Assembly (NCBI GenBank): GCA_946406115.1
Contig: OX291557.1
Span: 16,896,501-16,960,500, forward strand
Direction of reading: 5' to 3'
From: Apoda limacodes
Lineage: Eukaryota > Arthropoda > Insecta > Lepidoptera > Limacodidae
DNA length: 64,000 bases
Shown in pieces: positions 9,821 through 22,612 of the stretch. Positions within the stretch are counted from its first letter, which is position 1. Each line of letters opens with the position of its first letter. The notes under the pieces are model-generated. The model was not told the DNA's origin, searched no databases, and was given only the letters and a program-made list of their open reading frames with translations. The position numbers were made by a program, and so were the translations under genes.

Positions 9821-11100
9821 TAGGAGATGGATGAATATATATTTTATATATGTATATATAATATTTTATTTAGAATTTCAATTAACAAAGCTTTGTTATA
9901 AATGAATGTGGAGTGAGCGAATATTACTATGTCGTGTTTACGACTAGAAATGATAGTTTGTTCTGACTGTTATAAATGCACCTCACGTAGCAGTATGCTT
10001 TCCATTTTTCACTACATTGGTTTTACGTGAGAATTATTGTATATTGCCCTCCCTTTAACGCTTTCTTTGTTTGTCTACTTTGCTAAGGCATTTACACATT
10101 AAGATATATAGAAATAAAAATATATTAAAATTTAGTCATATTCAATTTTATTTCCAAAAATAGTGTGACGAAGACACCACAGTCTAATACGTAGAATGGA
10201 GTAGTTATAAGATCGTCAGATTACTGTTAAGACTCCTTTCTGTTTCTGAATTTCATGAACTAGGTGTAAATATTTATCTTTATCATACCCATGTTATACG
10301 TTTCTATTTTAAGGCAATGTGAAGTAGTAAATAACCAAATTATTTCATGTGATTTAAATTACCCCTTGGCTCGCACGCAACACCTCGTAGTTACGACATT
10401 TTTTTACTGTACAGTCCTACGTTTAGACACTTCACAGCTTAATTGGTGTATAACAACCTATTTAAAATAAAATATAAATTTTACTATTATAATAAAATTG
10501 ACAGTCACAGCACACATACTTCCCAATTCTGTCATTTCCGTATCTTCAATTCTACTTTCAATATTTACTTATTTCGATCCCTTTTGGAATTATGACTGGT
10601 AAATAAAAACTATATTCTTAATATTTATCAACATATCTGTTTGTATACGGTCACATTATAAACACAATCCTAGATAGGACACAATTAATATATGTGTCCT
10701 CACATAAAAGCTTTAAAAGCTTAGTGGCCAAATTCAATCTAAATTTCCTTTCACGATTGGAGCATCACGTACGGATATGTAGAATAGATTCTATCAGCCT
10801 CCTTCACAACGTCCGCCTGTCAAATTTTAATTTCTTCCTTAAATATTTACCAAAGGAAAAGGATTCCCCGGCGGGCCGCGCTCTAATAAGTTTTCCATAA
10901 GAGTGGGCGGTCGGGAGGAGGGTGTGAGGGGTAAGGAAGAAGGCAGAAGAGCCAAGAAAGCTCTTATTGTGTTTGCTGAAGCCGGCGCATCCGGACGCAT
11001 ACCTAACAAGATGAATATATACTCAACCCCCTTTTGAAACACCCTGCACATAGGTAGTCTACATTTTCCTGAAAGTGCATTTTCGCGGAGCTAGATTGTT
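9821..11100. other. AT-rich non-coding stretch
   Basis: It contains an AT-dinucleotide-rich run at about 9835-9870. A GC-richer patch at 10855-11000 (CCCCGGCGGGCCGCGC, GGGCGGTCGGGAGGAGG) has short open frames on both strands but no recognisable product. No other feature is supported. Confidence 0.45.
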
Positions 11101-11300
11101 CACATTTAAATTGGACACTTGGTTATTTATTTATATGTATATATATTATGCAATACATATGAAAATTACACATTTGTAATGGACACTTGGTTATTTATTT
11201 ATGTGTATACATAGTATGAAAAACATATGAAGATTACACATTTGAAATGGACACTTGGTTATTTAGTTATATGTATACATATTATGCAATACATATGAAG
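11101..11300. repeat. Tandem repeat, 68-bp unit, ~3 copies
   Basis: Copies start at 11101, 11169 and 11237, exactly 68 bp apart. Each has TGGACACTTGGTTATTTA, then an AT-rich TATGTGTATACAT-like part, then CATATGAAGATTACACAT. The third copy stops at 11300. Divergence between copies is low, with no indels. Non-coding. Confidence 0.9.
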
Positions 11301-11879
11301 CTGATGATCCTAGAAATAGATCTTGTTAACATTTATGAGTATTAAATATATGTGTGTATGTGTAAATAAATTTTACGCAACAACATACAAGTAAATATAA
11401 GCTAAGGTGACGTCTTGACTTGAAGTTCGTCACTCCATATTCGACAACATATTTCTTATCTAACAACGCAGTACCTAGAATAATCCGAAAACCATGTATT
11501 ATTATTATTTTATCACATTTCATCGAAAATCACTTCAATTAATTTATCTTTTGGATTTATATGTAGCCATAAACTAACTACTTTGTTTCATTTTTAATTA
11601 AGTATGCATTTTAATTTATTAGCCATCCTTTTCTAAAGTTTTCTTCAGATTATATGAGAACTTTTTATGTAAGTGTTTCATCTTAGGTTTCCGTGTCCAA
11701 AGGGTGCAATGGAGAATTTATTACTAACCCTTACGCCTGTTGTATGTACGCCTGTATCAGGGCTGTATAAATTTAACGACAGCAAAAGCCAGTTGAAATT
11801 TTCACAAAATACGTGTCACTATCCTAAAACCTGTCAAAACGAACCTAAAGAGGTTCGCCACTCACAAGAAACTTTAAAA

Positions 11880-12075
11880 AGCGGCCCCATCGACTAAATT
11901 GGGTTACCGGCATGGAAACCTACGGCAACTCCTTCATCTATACTAAAATTGGTTAAAGAAGAAGAAGTTAACTAAAGAACTAAAGTTCGTTTAAGTGGAA
12001 TTCGGGGAAAAAAGTTGCCAATGTACCTACTCCGTAAGAGACGGCTATTCAACTATCTCTGTGCCAAAACAAACA
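11880..12075 (-). mobile_element. Helitron-like (Lep1-type) fragment
   Basis: The plus strand shows CCCCATCGACTAAATTGGGT, ACCTACGGCAACTCCTTCAT and TTCGTTTAAGTGGAATTCGG. It ends in GACGGCTATTCAACTATCTC, all in the order of minus-strand Lep1-type copies. An AG-rich insertion (AAAGAAGAAGAAG) interrupts the middle. It is diverged, so probably old. Confidence 0.6.
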
Positions 12076-12239
12076 AACTTTATAATAATGGATAAAGGCT
12101 AACGACTCATTTTGTGATGGTAAAAGGAAACTTAAACTTTATGTTTGGTATTATAAGTACGCAAATTACTTAAAAATATTAAACAAGCAATTAAAACCAT
12201 ATTTACAACCATCAATGAAAATCAAACAGGAACGAAAAT

Positions 12240-12540
12240 TACCAAAGATTCCTTCTGCCGTTCGCTCACGTCCTCTCGTCTTTTTCGCCACCAAATCGGT
12301 CCATATCACTTTTTCTACAAGACTATTTCAACAAGCCGCTAATGTTTTTATTTAAAACGTTCAAGTATCGCGCAGTGTCGGATGGACTTAATTTATTGCG
12401 CGTCGTCGCATTCACATTGCGTGTTTTTGACGCAGTAAAAACGCACTACTCGACCGCTACCCGTGCGTTCCGACCTCGCGTCTGTACGTACAAATTTAGC
12501 TTAAATTATCCCATAGTAGCGCCGTTACGAATTCTTATTT
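12240..12540. promoter_or_regulatory. GC-richer unique island
   Basis: Words such as CCGTTCGCTCACGTCCTCTC, GCGCGTCGTCGCATTCACAT, GACGCAGTAAAAACGC and CCGTGCGTTCCGACCTCGCG stand out from AT-rich flanks. A 66-codon open frame crosses part of it but has no recognisable domain. It could be an enhancer, a promoter or an old repeat. I cannot tell which. Confidence 0.2.
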
Positions 12541-13540
12541 GATAATATAGAATATTTAGATTAATAAATTAATGTCTTAATCTCTTTATTTTTTTATATA
12601 TAAGAAGAGCCTGGTTCTCATAATACTTGGCTTAATAATGGCTTCAATTTTAATATGGTATTTGACACAATCAAAACATACTAACCAGCTCTATTGGCTT
12701 TGTAAGGACTAGGATAGTAAGGAGGAATAAAGACTCGACTAGGTTGTAACTAAATTACTATAACAATATTTTAAAGTGGAGCCGTTTCTACTACATTTTC
12801 TTATGTATAATGGGTTTCAGATACTCTATATACATGCTATAGCAAAATCAAGGTGCATATTACCAACTATACTTATGAAAAATATTTTTCAGAAGTAATA
12901 ACCAGCCATTTCAATCAAACGTATTTTTTATAGTAAGTGTCTATTGGTTTTAATGCTAAGAAATAACAGAATTTAAAAAATATTTACTTAATAACTATTC
13001 CTACCCTCATAAATGAGCTATAACTGAATAAACTTTGTGTAAAACATAAACATATACAGAAATCATTTCAGCGGAGCCTCCCTGCTGACCGGGGCCATCT
13101 CAACATACATTTTTAACGCCCTCACCTCCCCACTTGTGGGTGACAGGGGGAAATTACAAAAGAAAACAGCCTTAATTTCCAATGTCATCTCCGTTCCGCC
13201 TAATCCTCTTATCGTTTTTATTTTGGCCTTTGAATTTTCATTTATTTTTGTTTGTTTAAGGAAAAGATCTGCTTCGTCGGATGTTACGTTAGGCGGCTTG
13301 TTGATTCTTATTAATTTTCAACGTAGGTAGGACGACTTCTATCAACAATATTTTTGGTTATAATAAAATTAACAACATCCAGCTAGCGGCTTCACTTGTG
13401 TGAATTTTAAAATTGCCCTAAAAAAATTACCAAAACAATATGTGGCCTCTGATTAAAATTAATGATTAATTATATGTTTTTATTTAAAAAAGTCGTGTCG
13501 GTGAATAATTGACAATCAATTTACAGCGAAAATTAGAGGC
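12541..13540. other. AT-rich stretch, nothing recognised
   Basis: The sequence is mostly AT-rich. A GC-richer run at 13070-13145 (GGAGCCTCCCTGCTGACCGG, CTCACCTCCCCACTTGTGGG) has no family match that I recognise. No gene is supported. Confidence 0.4.
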
Positions 13541-13554
13541 CAGCCTCAGCCGTT

Positions 13555-13740
13555 ATACACGCCTCTGCAGAAGCACAGCCCTCTACTTGGATAAGGGCTT
13601 AAGCCATAAATCCACCACGCTGGCTTAATGCGGGTTGGCCGACGTTGAGGCCACTCGAATGACAGAGAGTTCAAACCACCCGTAAGGCCTCTGACTTGGC
13701 TTAACAACTGATACCGTATTATAATAACAGCACCTGAAAA
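13555..13740 (-). repeat. Retroposon tail fragment
   Basis: In minus orientation it carries the common lepidopteran retroposon words (plus strand CTTAAGCCATAAATCCACCA, CGCTGGC, AAGGCCTCTGACTTGGCTTA). The equivalent GGCCTCTGATTTGACGTAAC occurs in the better preserved copy at 56578-56790. Confidence 0.6.
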
Positions 13741-14096
13741 CCAGAGGCATAAAATTTTCAGAACAGCTTTCTTTGAGGGGGAGTACCTGCATTATAACTG
13801 AAAATTCGCACCCTAAGGGCAAATCCGCAAAAGCTAATAAGTAATACATCAGAAAAAAATTATGGTTTATTTTAACATAGTGAAAAAAATTGTGCTTATT
13901 TTTTCTAACATTTTTCAAAATAAATAAAATAATTTTTCTTTATTATGAACGTTAATAAATTGAATTTTTTTTACCAGATTCAAATATGAATTTCTTCAGT
14001 TCACCTCCTGAACATATTAAAATAAAAATTTACGTTTTATGTAGGGCAGTAATGAATTACTAATATTTTTTTAGTATACAGCTCAGTAGCTTTAAC

Positions 14097-14800
14097 ATCT
14101 AAGAAATAACAATGATGAGTACTTCTGAAACATTTGTCTGCTAAAGTTAGAAATAACTATTTATGTACAACATTAAAAATATCAATACTTAGTTTTAGTA
14201 GAGTGTTCGAAGCTTGAACGACTTACACATAGTGATGTGTTCACCCCTCAGACATTTATCTACTTAAGTAAGAAGTACCTGGAGGATCGAGCTTTGCAGG
14301 TTTTTTTTTAACAACGCCATCTATTGTCAAGTAGCTTTAGTGTTGCTGTGTCGGTAAAAATAATAGTATTACTACTCGCCGATAGATGTCAGGAAGCGTC
14401 ATATTTTTCAGTTTATCATTTTCTGAAAACACGGATAAAACGACGTTTTCTAAAAATGAAACCTAGCTGGATCGATTTATCGCCCCCGAAACCCCCAGCA
14501 AGCCGAATTTCATAAAATTCGCTGGAGCCGTTACCGAGATTCAAATACTATACATATATATACAAAAATGCTCGTTTAAAGATATTAGATTTAGTAATTA
14601 GGTGCGGCATAGATAAGTTTTATTTAATTGTAAATAGCTTAAATACATCGACGTGTTCACGTATCAAACACTTGTCTGCTTAAGTAAGAACTAAGTATTT
14701 ATGTACGACGTTAATAAATTATCAATAAATTTTAAGCTTTTAGTTCAATAGCTGATACAGCAACGTGTTCGCTTCTCAAACATTTGTCTCCTACACACAT
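14097..14800. repeat. Block of diverged direct repeats
   Basis: A module with GTGTTC-C-CTCAAACATTTGTC, then CTACTTAAGTAAGAA, then TATTTATGTACGACGTTAAT recurs at 14126-14189, 14232-14277, 14646-14727 and 14761-14795, in whole or part. The copies are diverged and unevenly spaced, as expected of an old repeat array or nested insertions of one element. Non-coding. Confidence 0.6.
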
Positions 14801-14999
14801 TCGCCTCCCGATCGCGTTCATTCTTTTTGCTCCTTACTAAACAATGCAGATTCAGCAGACAATAGTACGTCTGACGTGGATGTCGCATTAATCAGGTGTG
14901 GTACAGCCATAATTCAATCAGTATATAGTCCGTGGTTGCGACCAGAGGCTGCTTTATATCTGTATGGATGACCAGTAACAGAGATGTTAGAAGTATTTT

Positions 15000-16140
15000 A
15001 TACATACAACTTTAAATGGATGTGGTATTTTTTTTTATTCAGGACTTTACTATAGTTAAATTTAAATATTGATTATGAAATAACACTGTTCTAAGCGTGA
15101 ATTAGGTTGGTAAATTACATTTTTCGATGAGGAATTTATTATTTCCTTAAATTTAAATACGTTACATATTCAAAAATACAATATATTTTTTTAACAAAAT
15201 TCACACATATTTAAATTATAGTGTTAAATATTTCTTTTGTTAGTAGATATTATTTTCAAAATAGCCAACCGTGTCACTTATCTAATCATCACTAATAAAC
15301 CTTGTGCAAAATTTTAATTTTTAATTATAATTTTTACTTATTACAACACACATGCCACATCCGACTCCATCACCATTTGTCTCGTTTCTGTCATCGGAGA
15401 ACGAGTCGAGTCTTTCATATTTAACATAGAATGCGGCGTACTGTCAATACGAGCGAGCTTTCGGTCTCAATCACTCAGCCTTGTACGGGGTCCAAACATT
15501 TGCAAATTAAAAGACCACTGATAACGTCTACGAAGACGCAATGATCGAAAAACGGGAAGCTTAATGAGATCTTATTAGCATTCCTATGTATACATACTAT
15601 TTAAATTTATGCCATTTATACTATTTATAGATATTATAAGTATACGTTTGTTTGTTCATATTATATAAGCTAATTTCCATTTCTCACATCACTCGTCGCA
15701 TCCCTCGCCAGCGCCATTACTTCTGGCTTTTATCATTTGCTCGGCTCCGTTGGGTCGTAGCGTGATAGTAAAAAGCCTATAACCTTCCTCAAAAATTGGG
15801 CTAACAAATACAGAAAGATTTTTGTAAAATCTGACTGTTCGTTTCAGAGATTAGCGCGTTCAAACAAAACTCTTTAGCTTTAAAATATAAGTAGAGGTTT
15901 GGAAACCTCAGTCCGATTTTAAAAATTCTTTCACTGTTTGAAAACTTGTATGCACCATCAAGCACACATTAATTTGAGATTAATAATTTAAAAGTGTCAC
16001 TTAATCACTTGTGATTGTAGGTGTGTTTTATTTGGCACATAAACAGTTCATCAAAATAGGGTCAATAAAAGTTATTCATAGGAAAATTTAAAGGTCACCG
16101 ATACAGGTTTTAGCTGTGATTAGTTTATTAAATAAATTAA
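15000..16140. other. AT-rich stretch with a GC-richer patch
   Basis: Most of it is plain AT-rich DNA. The patch at 15350-15530 (CATCGGAGAACGAGTCGAGT, CAATACGAGCGAGC) looks unique and non-repetitive and might be regulatory. No gene seen. Confidence 0.4.
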
Positions 16141-16147
16141 AAATAAG

Positions 16148-16265
16148 TTTTTTTTTCAATCTTTATTGTACAATAATAATCACACATAATAAATTCCATA
16201 ACAAAAAACTGTACAAAAGCCGTAAGGATCTTGGCTAGAGATACCTTCCTGCAAACCTAGACAAG
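16148..16265 (-). repeat. Retroposon 3' end with poly(A) tail
   Basis: On the minus strand it reads AAGGTATCTCTAGCCAAGAT, then CCTTACGGCTTTTGTACAG, then an AT-rich stretch ending TTGTACAATAAAGATTG and A(n). This is the shape of a 5'-truncated lepidopteran LINE tail. A plus-strand relative with AAGATCGCTCTTAAGGGATA is at 25425-25557. Confidence 0.65.
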
Positions 16266-16587
16266 GATAATTTACAAATAAAGCTAAGGAGTTCGTTTGT
16301 TTTTTTTGTTAAAACGCGCTTATCTCTCATACTACAAATCTGATTTAAAAAATTCTTTTGCTTTTGATATCCCAACTCCTGTAGAAGATTATATGCTATT
16401 TAAGATCCACAATACAGCCCTTAAGAGAGGAGCAGAGCGAAAAAGGGTCAGAAAGAACCCTAAGCTAAACGAAGTAAGTAATAGCGCGGTTAAGCGATGC
16501 CAGCAACGGTAAGTTGTAAAACTAAAACATCAGATTGAGATGTCAATTATATATAAAAATATAAAATGTAACATAAATCACATCACA

Positions 16588-16866
16588 AGGCGATAGTTTG
16601 TGAGTGTGTTTGTATGTTACTACTTCACGCTCAAACGGCTGGACCAATTTTAATGAAATTTGGTATGAAGGTAGCTGGCAACCTGAATTAACACATAGGC
16701 TATTTTTTATTCCGTATATTACAAATATATATATAAATATATCAAAACTATATATATTATATAGCTACAGCTAACTTCATTCCATTAGTATAACGAAGGT
16801 GAATTTAGGAGTTCCAAGCCGATAACGGAATTTAGGGCGGGCGGAGCCACTGACCAAATCTAGTAA
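16588..16866 (+). mobile_element. Helitron-like (Lep1-type) element
   Basis: Ordered words are TACTTCACGCTCAAACGGCT, GAAATTTGGTATGAAGGTAG, ACATAGGCTATTTTTTATTC, TTTAGGGCGGGCGGAGCC and a final CTAGT. An expanded AT-rich run (16718-16765) lies in the middle. CTAGT fits the CTRR-type 3' end of Helitrons. No coding capacity. Confidence 0.75.
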
Positions 16867-17070
16867 AATATTTATTACATACTTATATAAACATCTCTAC
16901 ATATAAATATACATACATCAAAATTATTGCTTTACTTTTACTTATAAGCAATAAATTTAAAAAGAATACTGACTTTCAAACTATGTACAATCAGACTATG
17001 CTAATCCTTCCCATAAATTACATATTAAAATAATATGACTGGATGTTAAGGATCTAATTCAAGGACTCCC

Positions 17071-17310
17071 TTGCAGCCTAGTTGGTAGTGTGGCCGGCTG
17101 CTGTGCACAGGGTATGGGTTCGATTCCCGCATTAGTCAAACATTTATGTGATAAATATTTGTGTTTATCTTGAGTCTGTGTGTATTTATGTATGAAACGT
17201 ATGTATTTACAAAAAAAGTAATTATATGTATTTGTATCCGTTGTCTGGTATCCATAACACCATCTTTGCTTACTCTGGGGCAAGACGGCGCTGTTTGTAA
17301 ATACCAAAAA
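17071..17310 (+). repeat. tRNA-derived SINE (subfamily with CCTAGTTGGTAGTGTGG head)
   Basis: A tRNA-like head has a box A-like TAGTTGGTAGTG and box B GGTTCGATTCC. The shared body follows (TGTTTATCTTGAGTCTGTGT, TGTCTGGTATCCATAACAC, CAAGACGGCGCTGTTTGTAA). It is nearly collinear with 20575-20842. It can look like a tRNA gene in scans, but the acceptor stem does not close and the SINE body continues. Confidence 0.85.
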
Positions 17311-18190
17311 ACAATTCAAATTAATATTTTAATTATTCAAATTCCTTTAAAATCTCGGATAACCTTAATTAGTAATAAATAACGGCTGTTGAAATCCTTC
17401 CACGAATAACATTAGAAACTATTAATTGGACTAAACCAATAAAGACGACATCCCAAGACACGTGTAGAGCTTTTTTAGTAGTCAACAAAAAAAAAAAAAG
17501 AAAATTAAACCTTCGGCTACGTATTTTAAATATTTCTTTGGGAGGCCGAGTCTTTTTGTTTAATTGTTGTTTTTGCTCGGATTCCGTTTTTTGTGATTGA
17601 TTCACCTCGCAGTTGTCATTGTATACGTTCGGGTTTTGATCACGTTTTTTTCCTCTGGACTTCCATTTGTTTGTATATTTTATGAAGTTATTTTTTCCTT
17701 CGTTCGTCGTATGGTAATGCGAGATGCTTAATTAATATGGTGAATGCTTAATCAGATATTGGAATACAGTTTATTAAAACTAAAACACTATTTCACTATT
17801 GACTATTAATATATTTAGTTAGAAGAAAAACTTCATCGCGAAAGGATACAATTTGTCGAATTGAGTCGTTTATTAGTTTGGTTAAAAGTTCCTACCTTTA
17901 TCCAAAATTTCAATCTGTTCAATGTCAGGAGATTTTTTTCACATATAAGACGTGGAAAATACAAAACAATCAATTTTAAGCACTAAAAACCATATCCTTT
18001 TTTATAAACAATCCTTCAATCTGCCCAGGACATAAGCCTTCTGAAATATAAAATAATAAAGCTAGGGCATATATGTTGGTTAATAAATGAATTTAAAAAA
18101 TTTCACAACTTCAGGGAGAGATTTTTTTTTTATATATTTAAGTAAGTTACAACTTTAGCTCCTTACCGTAACTCGAACGTAGTAAACTCC
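17311..18190. other. AT-rich stretch, nothing recognised
   Basis: There are poly(A)/poly(T) tracts (near 17488 and 18125) and scattered GC-richer words. No repeat or gene that I can support. Confidence 0.45.
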
Positions 18191-18192
18191 AT

Positions 18193-18500
18193 ACTTAATA
18201 TTATTAATGCAAAAACAATTTTGTCTATCTATAACCTCTTCACGCTTAAACCGCTAAACTGACTTAGATAAAATTTTGTATGGAGATGGTTTGAGTCCCG
18301 GGGAAGGACATAGGATATTTTTTTATTCCGAAACTTTTAAAGTTCCCAGGGGAATAACTTTAACTGAGTTTAGCCGAACTATAGCTACGGCTATAGCTTG
18401 CTATATCAAACTTCATTAGTCTAATTAAGGAGTTGATGTAAGAATCCTACGGCGATAACCAAATCTAGGAGGGGTGGAGCCGCTGGAAAAAGCTAGTATT
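18193..18500 (+). mobile_element. Helitron-like (Lep1-type) element
   Basis: It starts TTAATATTATTAATGCAAAA and proceeds through CCTCTTCACGCTTAAACCGC, GAAGGACATAGGATATTTTT and AAGTTCCCAGGGGAATAACT. It has an internal ATAGCTACGGCTATAGCTTG near-palindrome and ends GAGCCGCTGGAAAAAGCTAG. It appears complete at about 305 bp. Confidence 0.8.
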
Positions 18501-20570
18501 TATTACTCCAACATTATTACTCTGTCATTGAATACCTACATATAGTTTGTTGTAAAGCCGATTACCTGCATAATGAGAATGTAGATACCATGAGCAACAC
18601 TAAATCGCATTCTTTAATGCGGTGCCAATCGGGAATCGAAGTCGGCACTTCTGTCAAGTCATCCGCCGAACATTTATCACATCGATGTGGCTGCACCCCT
18701 CTAATATTAATATGTGAACCTTTCATAATGTTTCATTAAGAGATAATGCGTTTATGATACACGATCTAAGCAATGTAGGTAGGTTCGAACAAGGTATCAG
18801 ATATACCTACTTATGTAACATCAAATTAGATTAAGTTACGAAATACGTGGGATCAAAAAACTTTAATGTTTATAGTTAAACGAATTCAGATGAAAATAAC
18901 ATACAGGAAGCAGATTTGCCGAAGAACTATCAGTATTTCGGTAATATTTTGTCCAAATTATATGTATTAATTCAACACTAAGCCTATAGCAGTCCACTAC
19001 CACCACACTCGATCCTCCGCCTTTGTCATTAAGCTACTTCCGGCTACCCACTATAAACTATGTACCTTATGTACATGCTACGTTGATTTTTCTTCTACAA
19101 CTGCGGCCATATCATTAGATCTTTAAAATTTACTTTTTTATATACTAGAAACCCTTAATTTGAAAGGTTTTGAATGAATAATGTTTTGGAATGCTATGCC
19201 TGCTACACGCTTTATTACAACCAATTTCACCATTCTGGAATTTTAGTAAAGCATTGTGCACATATCCCTGCTCCCAACTACTGTAAAAAACCTTTTACAT
19301 AGTAACTATAATTTAACTGTAAATTCAATCAATGCGTAAGTGGTTCCGGTATAATAAACGACTTCTTGACACGTACGACTTAGGCAGCAGTACCTTCAAA
19401 ATTTAACATCAAAAGTACTCATATAAACAAATCAAATATTTATTGTTTTATTTATACCAAATGAATGGCAAAATGCTACCAAAATAGACAGGAATCCAAA
19501 AAATAAATTTACTATCAAATACTTCTATGACATTATTTTAGGGAAACTTTCTTTCTCATTTAACAGTACTAGAAATATTTCTCTACGACCAAGCAATGGT
19601 ACAATTAACGCAACCTTACCCTATATGTGTACTAAATTTCAACCTAATTCGTCCAGTACATCTACTGGACCAAGCAGCTGGAAGCAAATTAGCTATGACA
19701 GACACGACTGCTCCTATCTGTTATCCGATAACCTGAAATTCAACATTATTCCGATACGACATACCTATAAACACATCACAGCTTTGGTTATAAAACGGAT
19801 GTAATTTGCATGCGTCCAAATCTGAAGCAATTTGAGACCGATCGCAACTGACCATCCAAGCAAAAACATAAACCATTTTACGACCGACTTCGTTGATTTA
19901 TTCCTCATTCATAATTTGATGTTTCGGAACATCTGAAGATTTAATAACGCCAGATAGATATCGCTTTAGCCGATGTAAAACGGCTGAAATCTTGTGTAAC
20001 AATCGTAAAATTCACATTAAGGAGCATTAAGAGACCAATGTTATAGATTCAGCCAGCTCAAGTCTTTTTATCCTTAATCTAGAGTTATTTTAAAACGGTT
20101 AAACAGATTCGGGAAGTTTATTGACCAACGTCATAACTGCTTTTATTGCCATAAACTGTTATTACCCACGCTAATATTGTTTTATTAGGCTATTTTAAAT
20201 TTGTTACTTAACGCAAAAACATCATTGGATATTGCTCTTTTTGTTATCGTTAAAACAACGGTATTTTCTTATTACATTTTAGTACAAAACTCATTACTTT
20301 AAGCTGAAAATTGTGTTAAGCTAAATTATTTAAGAACAGAATATTATTAGCGGTCTTAAAATTGATCTTAGTGTAATGACCAAGCAAATAAAATTCCTTA
20401 AATACCATCGATGAAGAACCTAGACACGCAAGAGTTACATCATAAACTAAATAACGAAAAACAAACGTGTTATACAGCTTGTAACAGAATAGAGTACCTA
20501 CTAAGTCAGCAACACAAGAAATACTTAAAAATATATAAGCGTTACGCAAAGGATTATACTGATTAATAAT
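18501..20570. other. Mostly unique AT-rich stretch
   Basis: No gene is seen. At 18600-18720 there is a GC-richer tRNA-like patch (GCGGTGCCAATCGGGAATCG) that does not fold as a tRNA. At 19790-20080 lies unique sequence with an octamer-type ATTTGCAT (19804-19811) and several TTAA/TAAT words, possibly regulatory. The rest is featureless. Confidence 0.4.
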
Positions 20571-20574
20571 CATA

Positions 20575-20842
20575 TCCTAGTTGGTAGTGTGATGGACTGC
20601 CGTGCAGAGGGTGTGGGTTCGATTCCCGCACTGGACAAACATTTATGTGGTAAACATTTGTGTTTGTCTTGAGTCTGGGTGTACTAATGTATGATGTGTA
20701 TGTATTTACAAAAAAACAGTAATATATATGTATTTATATCCGCTGTCTGGTACCCATAACACAAGCTTTGCTTATTTTAGGGCTAGACGGCGCTGTGTGT
20801 AATGTCCAAAAATATTTATTATTTATTATATTTATTATTATT
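20575..20842 (+). repeat. tRNA-derived SINE (subfamily with CCTAGTTGGTAGTGTG head)
   Basis: This is the best-preserved copy. It has a tRNA-like head with box B GGTTCGATTCC, then TTGTGTTTGTCTTGAGTCTG, an AT-rich middle, CGCTGTCTGGTACCCATAAC, then GACGGCGCTGTGTGTAATGT. The tail is simple (TATTTATTATTTATTAT). The head and body match 17071-17310, and the body also matches 2925-3108 and 50949-51183. Confidence 0.85.
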
Positions 20843-22320
20843 TCAACCATTAAGGCATACTCACATATGAACGTTTTGTAAAAACAAAGTATCAACCTTG
20901 AAATCAGCTGTGGGGTGTGTGAAATGATAACTTAGAACTCTGTTACACGATATGGAGTCAGTCAAGTATACAGAGTGAACACGTTGCATGCCTTCCTCTG
21001 GTATTTAAAGACTCTCCATACTATCAACTTTGTTAACTCAACACAACCCTTCCGTAGACCGTTTTGCTGGCACGCTGGCTGGTGAGAGTAAGATACTGGA
21101 GCGGGGCATAAAAAAAATCCGGCTTAATGCATATCAATTGAAATTGAAAATTGAAAAAAAGTTTTTTTTTTATTTACTTATTTAAAGGGTAATTTCGGTC
21201 CTACCACGTGAATTTGGTTCTGTTTACTAAACAAAGTGGTATAATTTACCTTGAATTTAGTTGAATTAACCTTTCTATCAGTAATTTTATCAAAACTTTT
21301 ATGTAGGACCTACACGTATGTAAATTCCACCAAAGTTTTTTTTTTTCAGTGCAGCCAAATTAGATTTGTTAAACTTTACCACTACGACGTTTACAAATAT
21401 TACACATATTCATATAAATCTTTGAAATTAGACTAATCAAGTCTTACATGAATTTATATGTTATTTATTTACCTGATAGCTCTAACTATTTTCAACAGAA
21501 ATCATAACTCATATCTCAGAGCTGTGTAAATTGTAGCAACTAAGCTTGTTAGACCCAGTTATGATGACTTTAATGTGTATTTTGATTTTACATACTGCCC
21601 TTATTAGATTTACCCTTTTTAAATTGAATTCATTCATATTACATCGTTATATCAAGAATAGTAAATATTATAGAATAAAATAGCGGCTTTTCACGATAAA
21701 TATGATGTCTAACCAAAACAACTTGATTATTGTAAAATATACGCAAGCCGTTTGTCAACAGACTTTAGTACGGTAACATAAACACTTAATTATCATCATA
21801 AAGTACCAAGACATCGCTATCTCCCAACACTTATCAAGCATCCATAATAATTTGAGACGCGTTGTTACGGCGAGGTGCAAAAGTGCCTGACCTGACATCA
21901 CGTTTGTGACCCTAAGTGTAAATGCATCTCTTTCTAACTCTACAGGTTTTCTCTTTTACACATCACGCCCCCACTTTTCCTAATCATGTTCTAAAGGCAC
22001 ATGCCTTAATGGTGACTATAAGTTAATAAACTCTAAATATATTGCAGTAAATTCGAATTTAGATCATTTTAGCGAACTATTCGTTTAGGCGAAGCACCAT
22101 CAAAAGGTCCATCACTGTTGTCTATTGTCATGTCCTCTAACTTTTATAAACAATACTTTATATTTCTACCTTTAAGTTTGTTCGACATGTCAAACTCTTG
22201 ACTCAATTGTTTTGATTGTTTTTTTGTAACACACCTAGTTCTACAAATACATTAGTTGTTTCTACTAAAGTGAATTGTCGTGACAACAATTTGAAAGATC
22301 AAACTTTATTAAATATATAT
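20843..22320. other. AT-rich stretch, nothing recognised
   Basis: No gene. Minor GC-richer patches at 20990-21115 and 21850-21970 carry no motif that I can name. Confidence 0.4.
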
Positions 22321-22321
22321 T

Positions 22322-22612
22322 AAAAAAATCGGCCCAGTGCGAGTCGGACTCGCGCACGAAAGGTTCCTTACCATTATCTATAAAAACGGGAAAAAAAATC
22401 ACGTTTGTTGTATGGGAGCGACCTTAAATATTAATATTATTCTTTTTCTAGTATTTGTTGTTATAGCGGCAACAGAAATAAATCTTCTGTGAAATTTTTA
22501 ACTGTCTAACTATCACGGCTTATGAGATACAGCCTAGTGACAGACGGACGGACGGACAGCAGTCTTACTAATAGGTTCCCGTTTTTTACCCTTTGGGTAC
22601 GGAACCTTAAAA
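22322..22612 (+). repeat. Dispersed lepidopteran repeat (GTGCGAGTCGGACTCGCGCA)
   Basis: It begins ATCGGCCCAGTGCGAGTCGG and AAGGTTCC, has a GACGGACGGACGGACAGC run near 22543, and ends TTTGGGTACGGAACCTT. AAGGTTCC and GGAACCTT form inverted subterminal words. Parts recur at 46928-47300 and 55574-55685 (opposite strand), and relatives with GGCCAAG starts lie near 50386 and 59897. No open frame. I recall the repeat as very common in moths; class uncertain. Confidence 0.7.

Noticed and set aside
17071..17140. tRNA gene (box A and box B present).
   Set aside because: The acceptor stem does not close and the sequence continues into a SINE body shared with other copies.
20575..20640. tRNA gene (box B GGTTCGATTCC).
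   Set aside because: Same reason: it is the head of a SINE.
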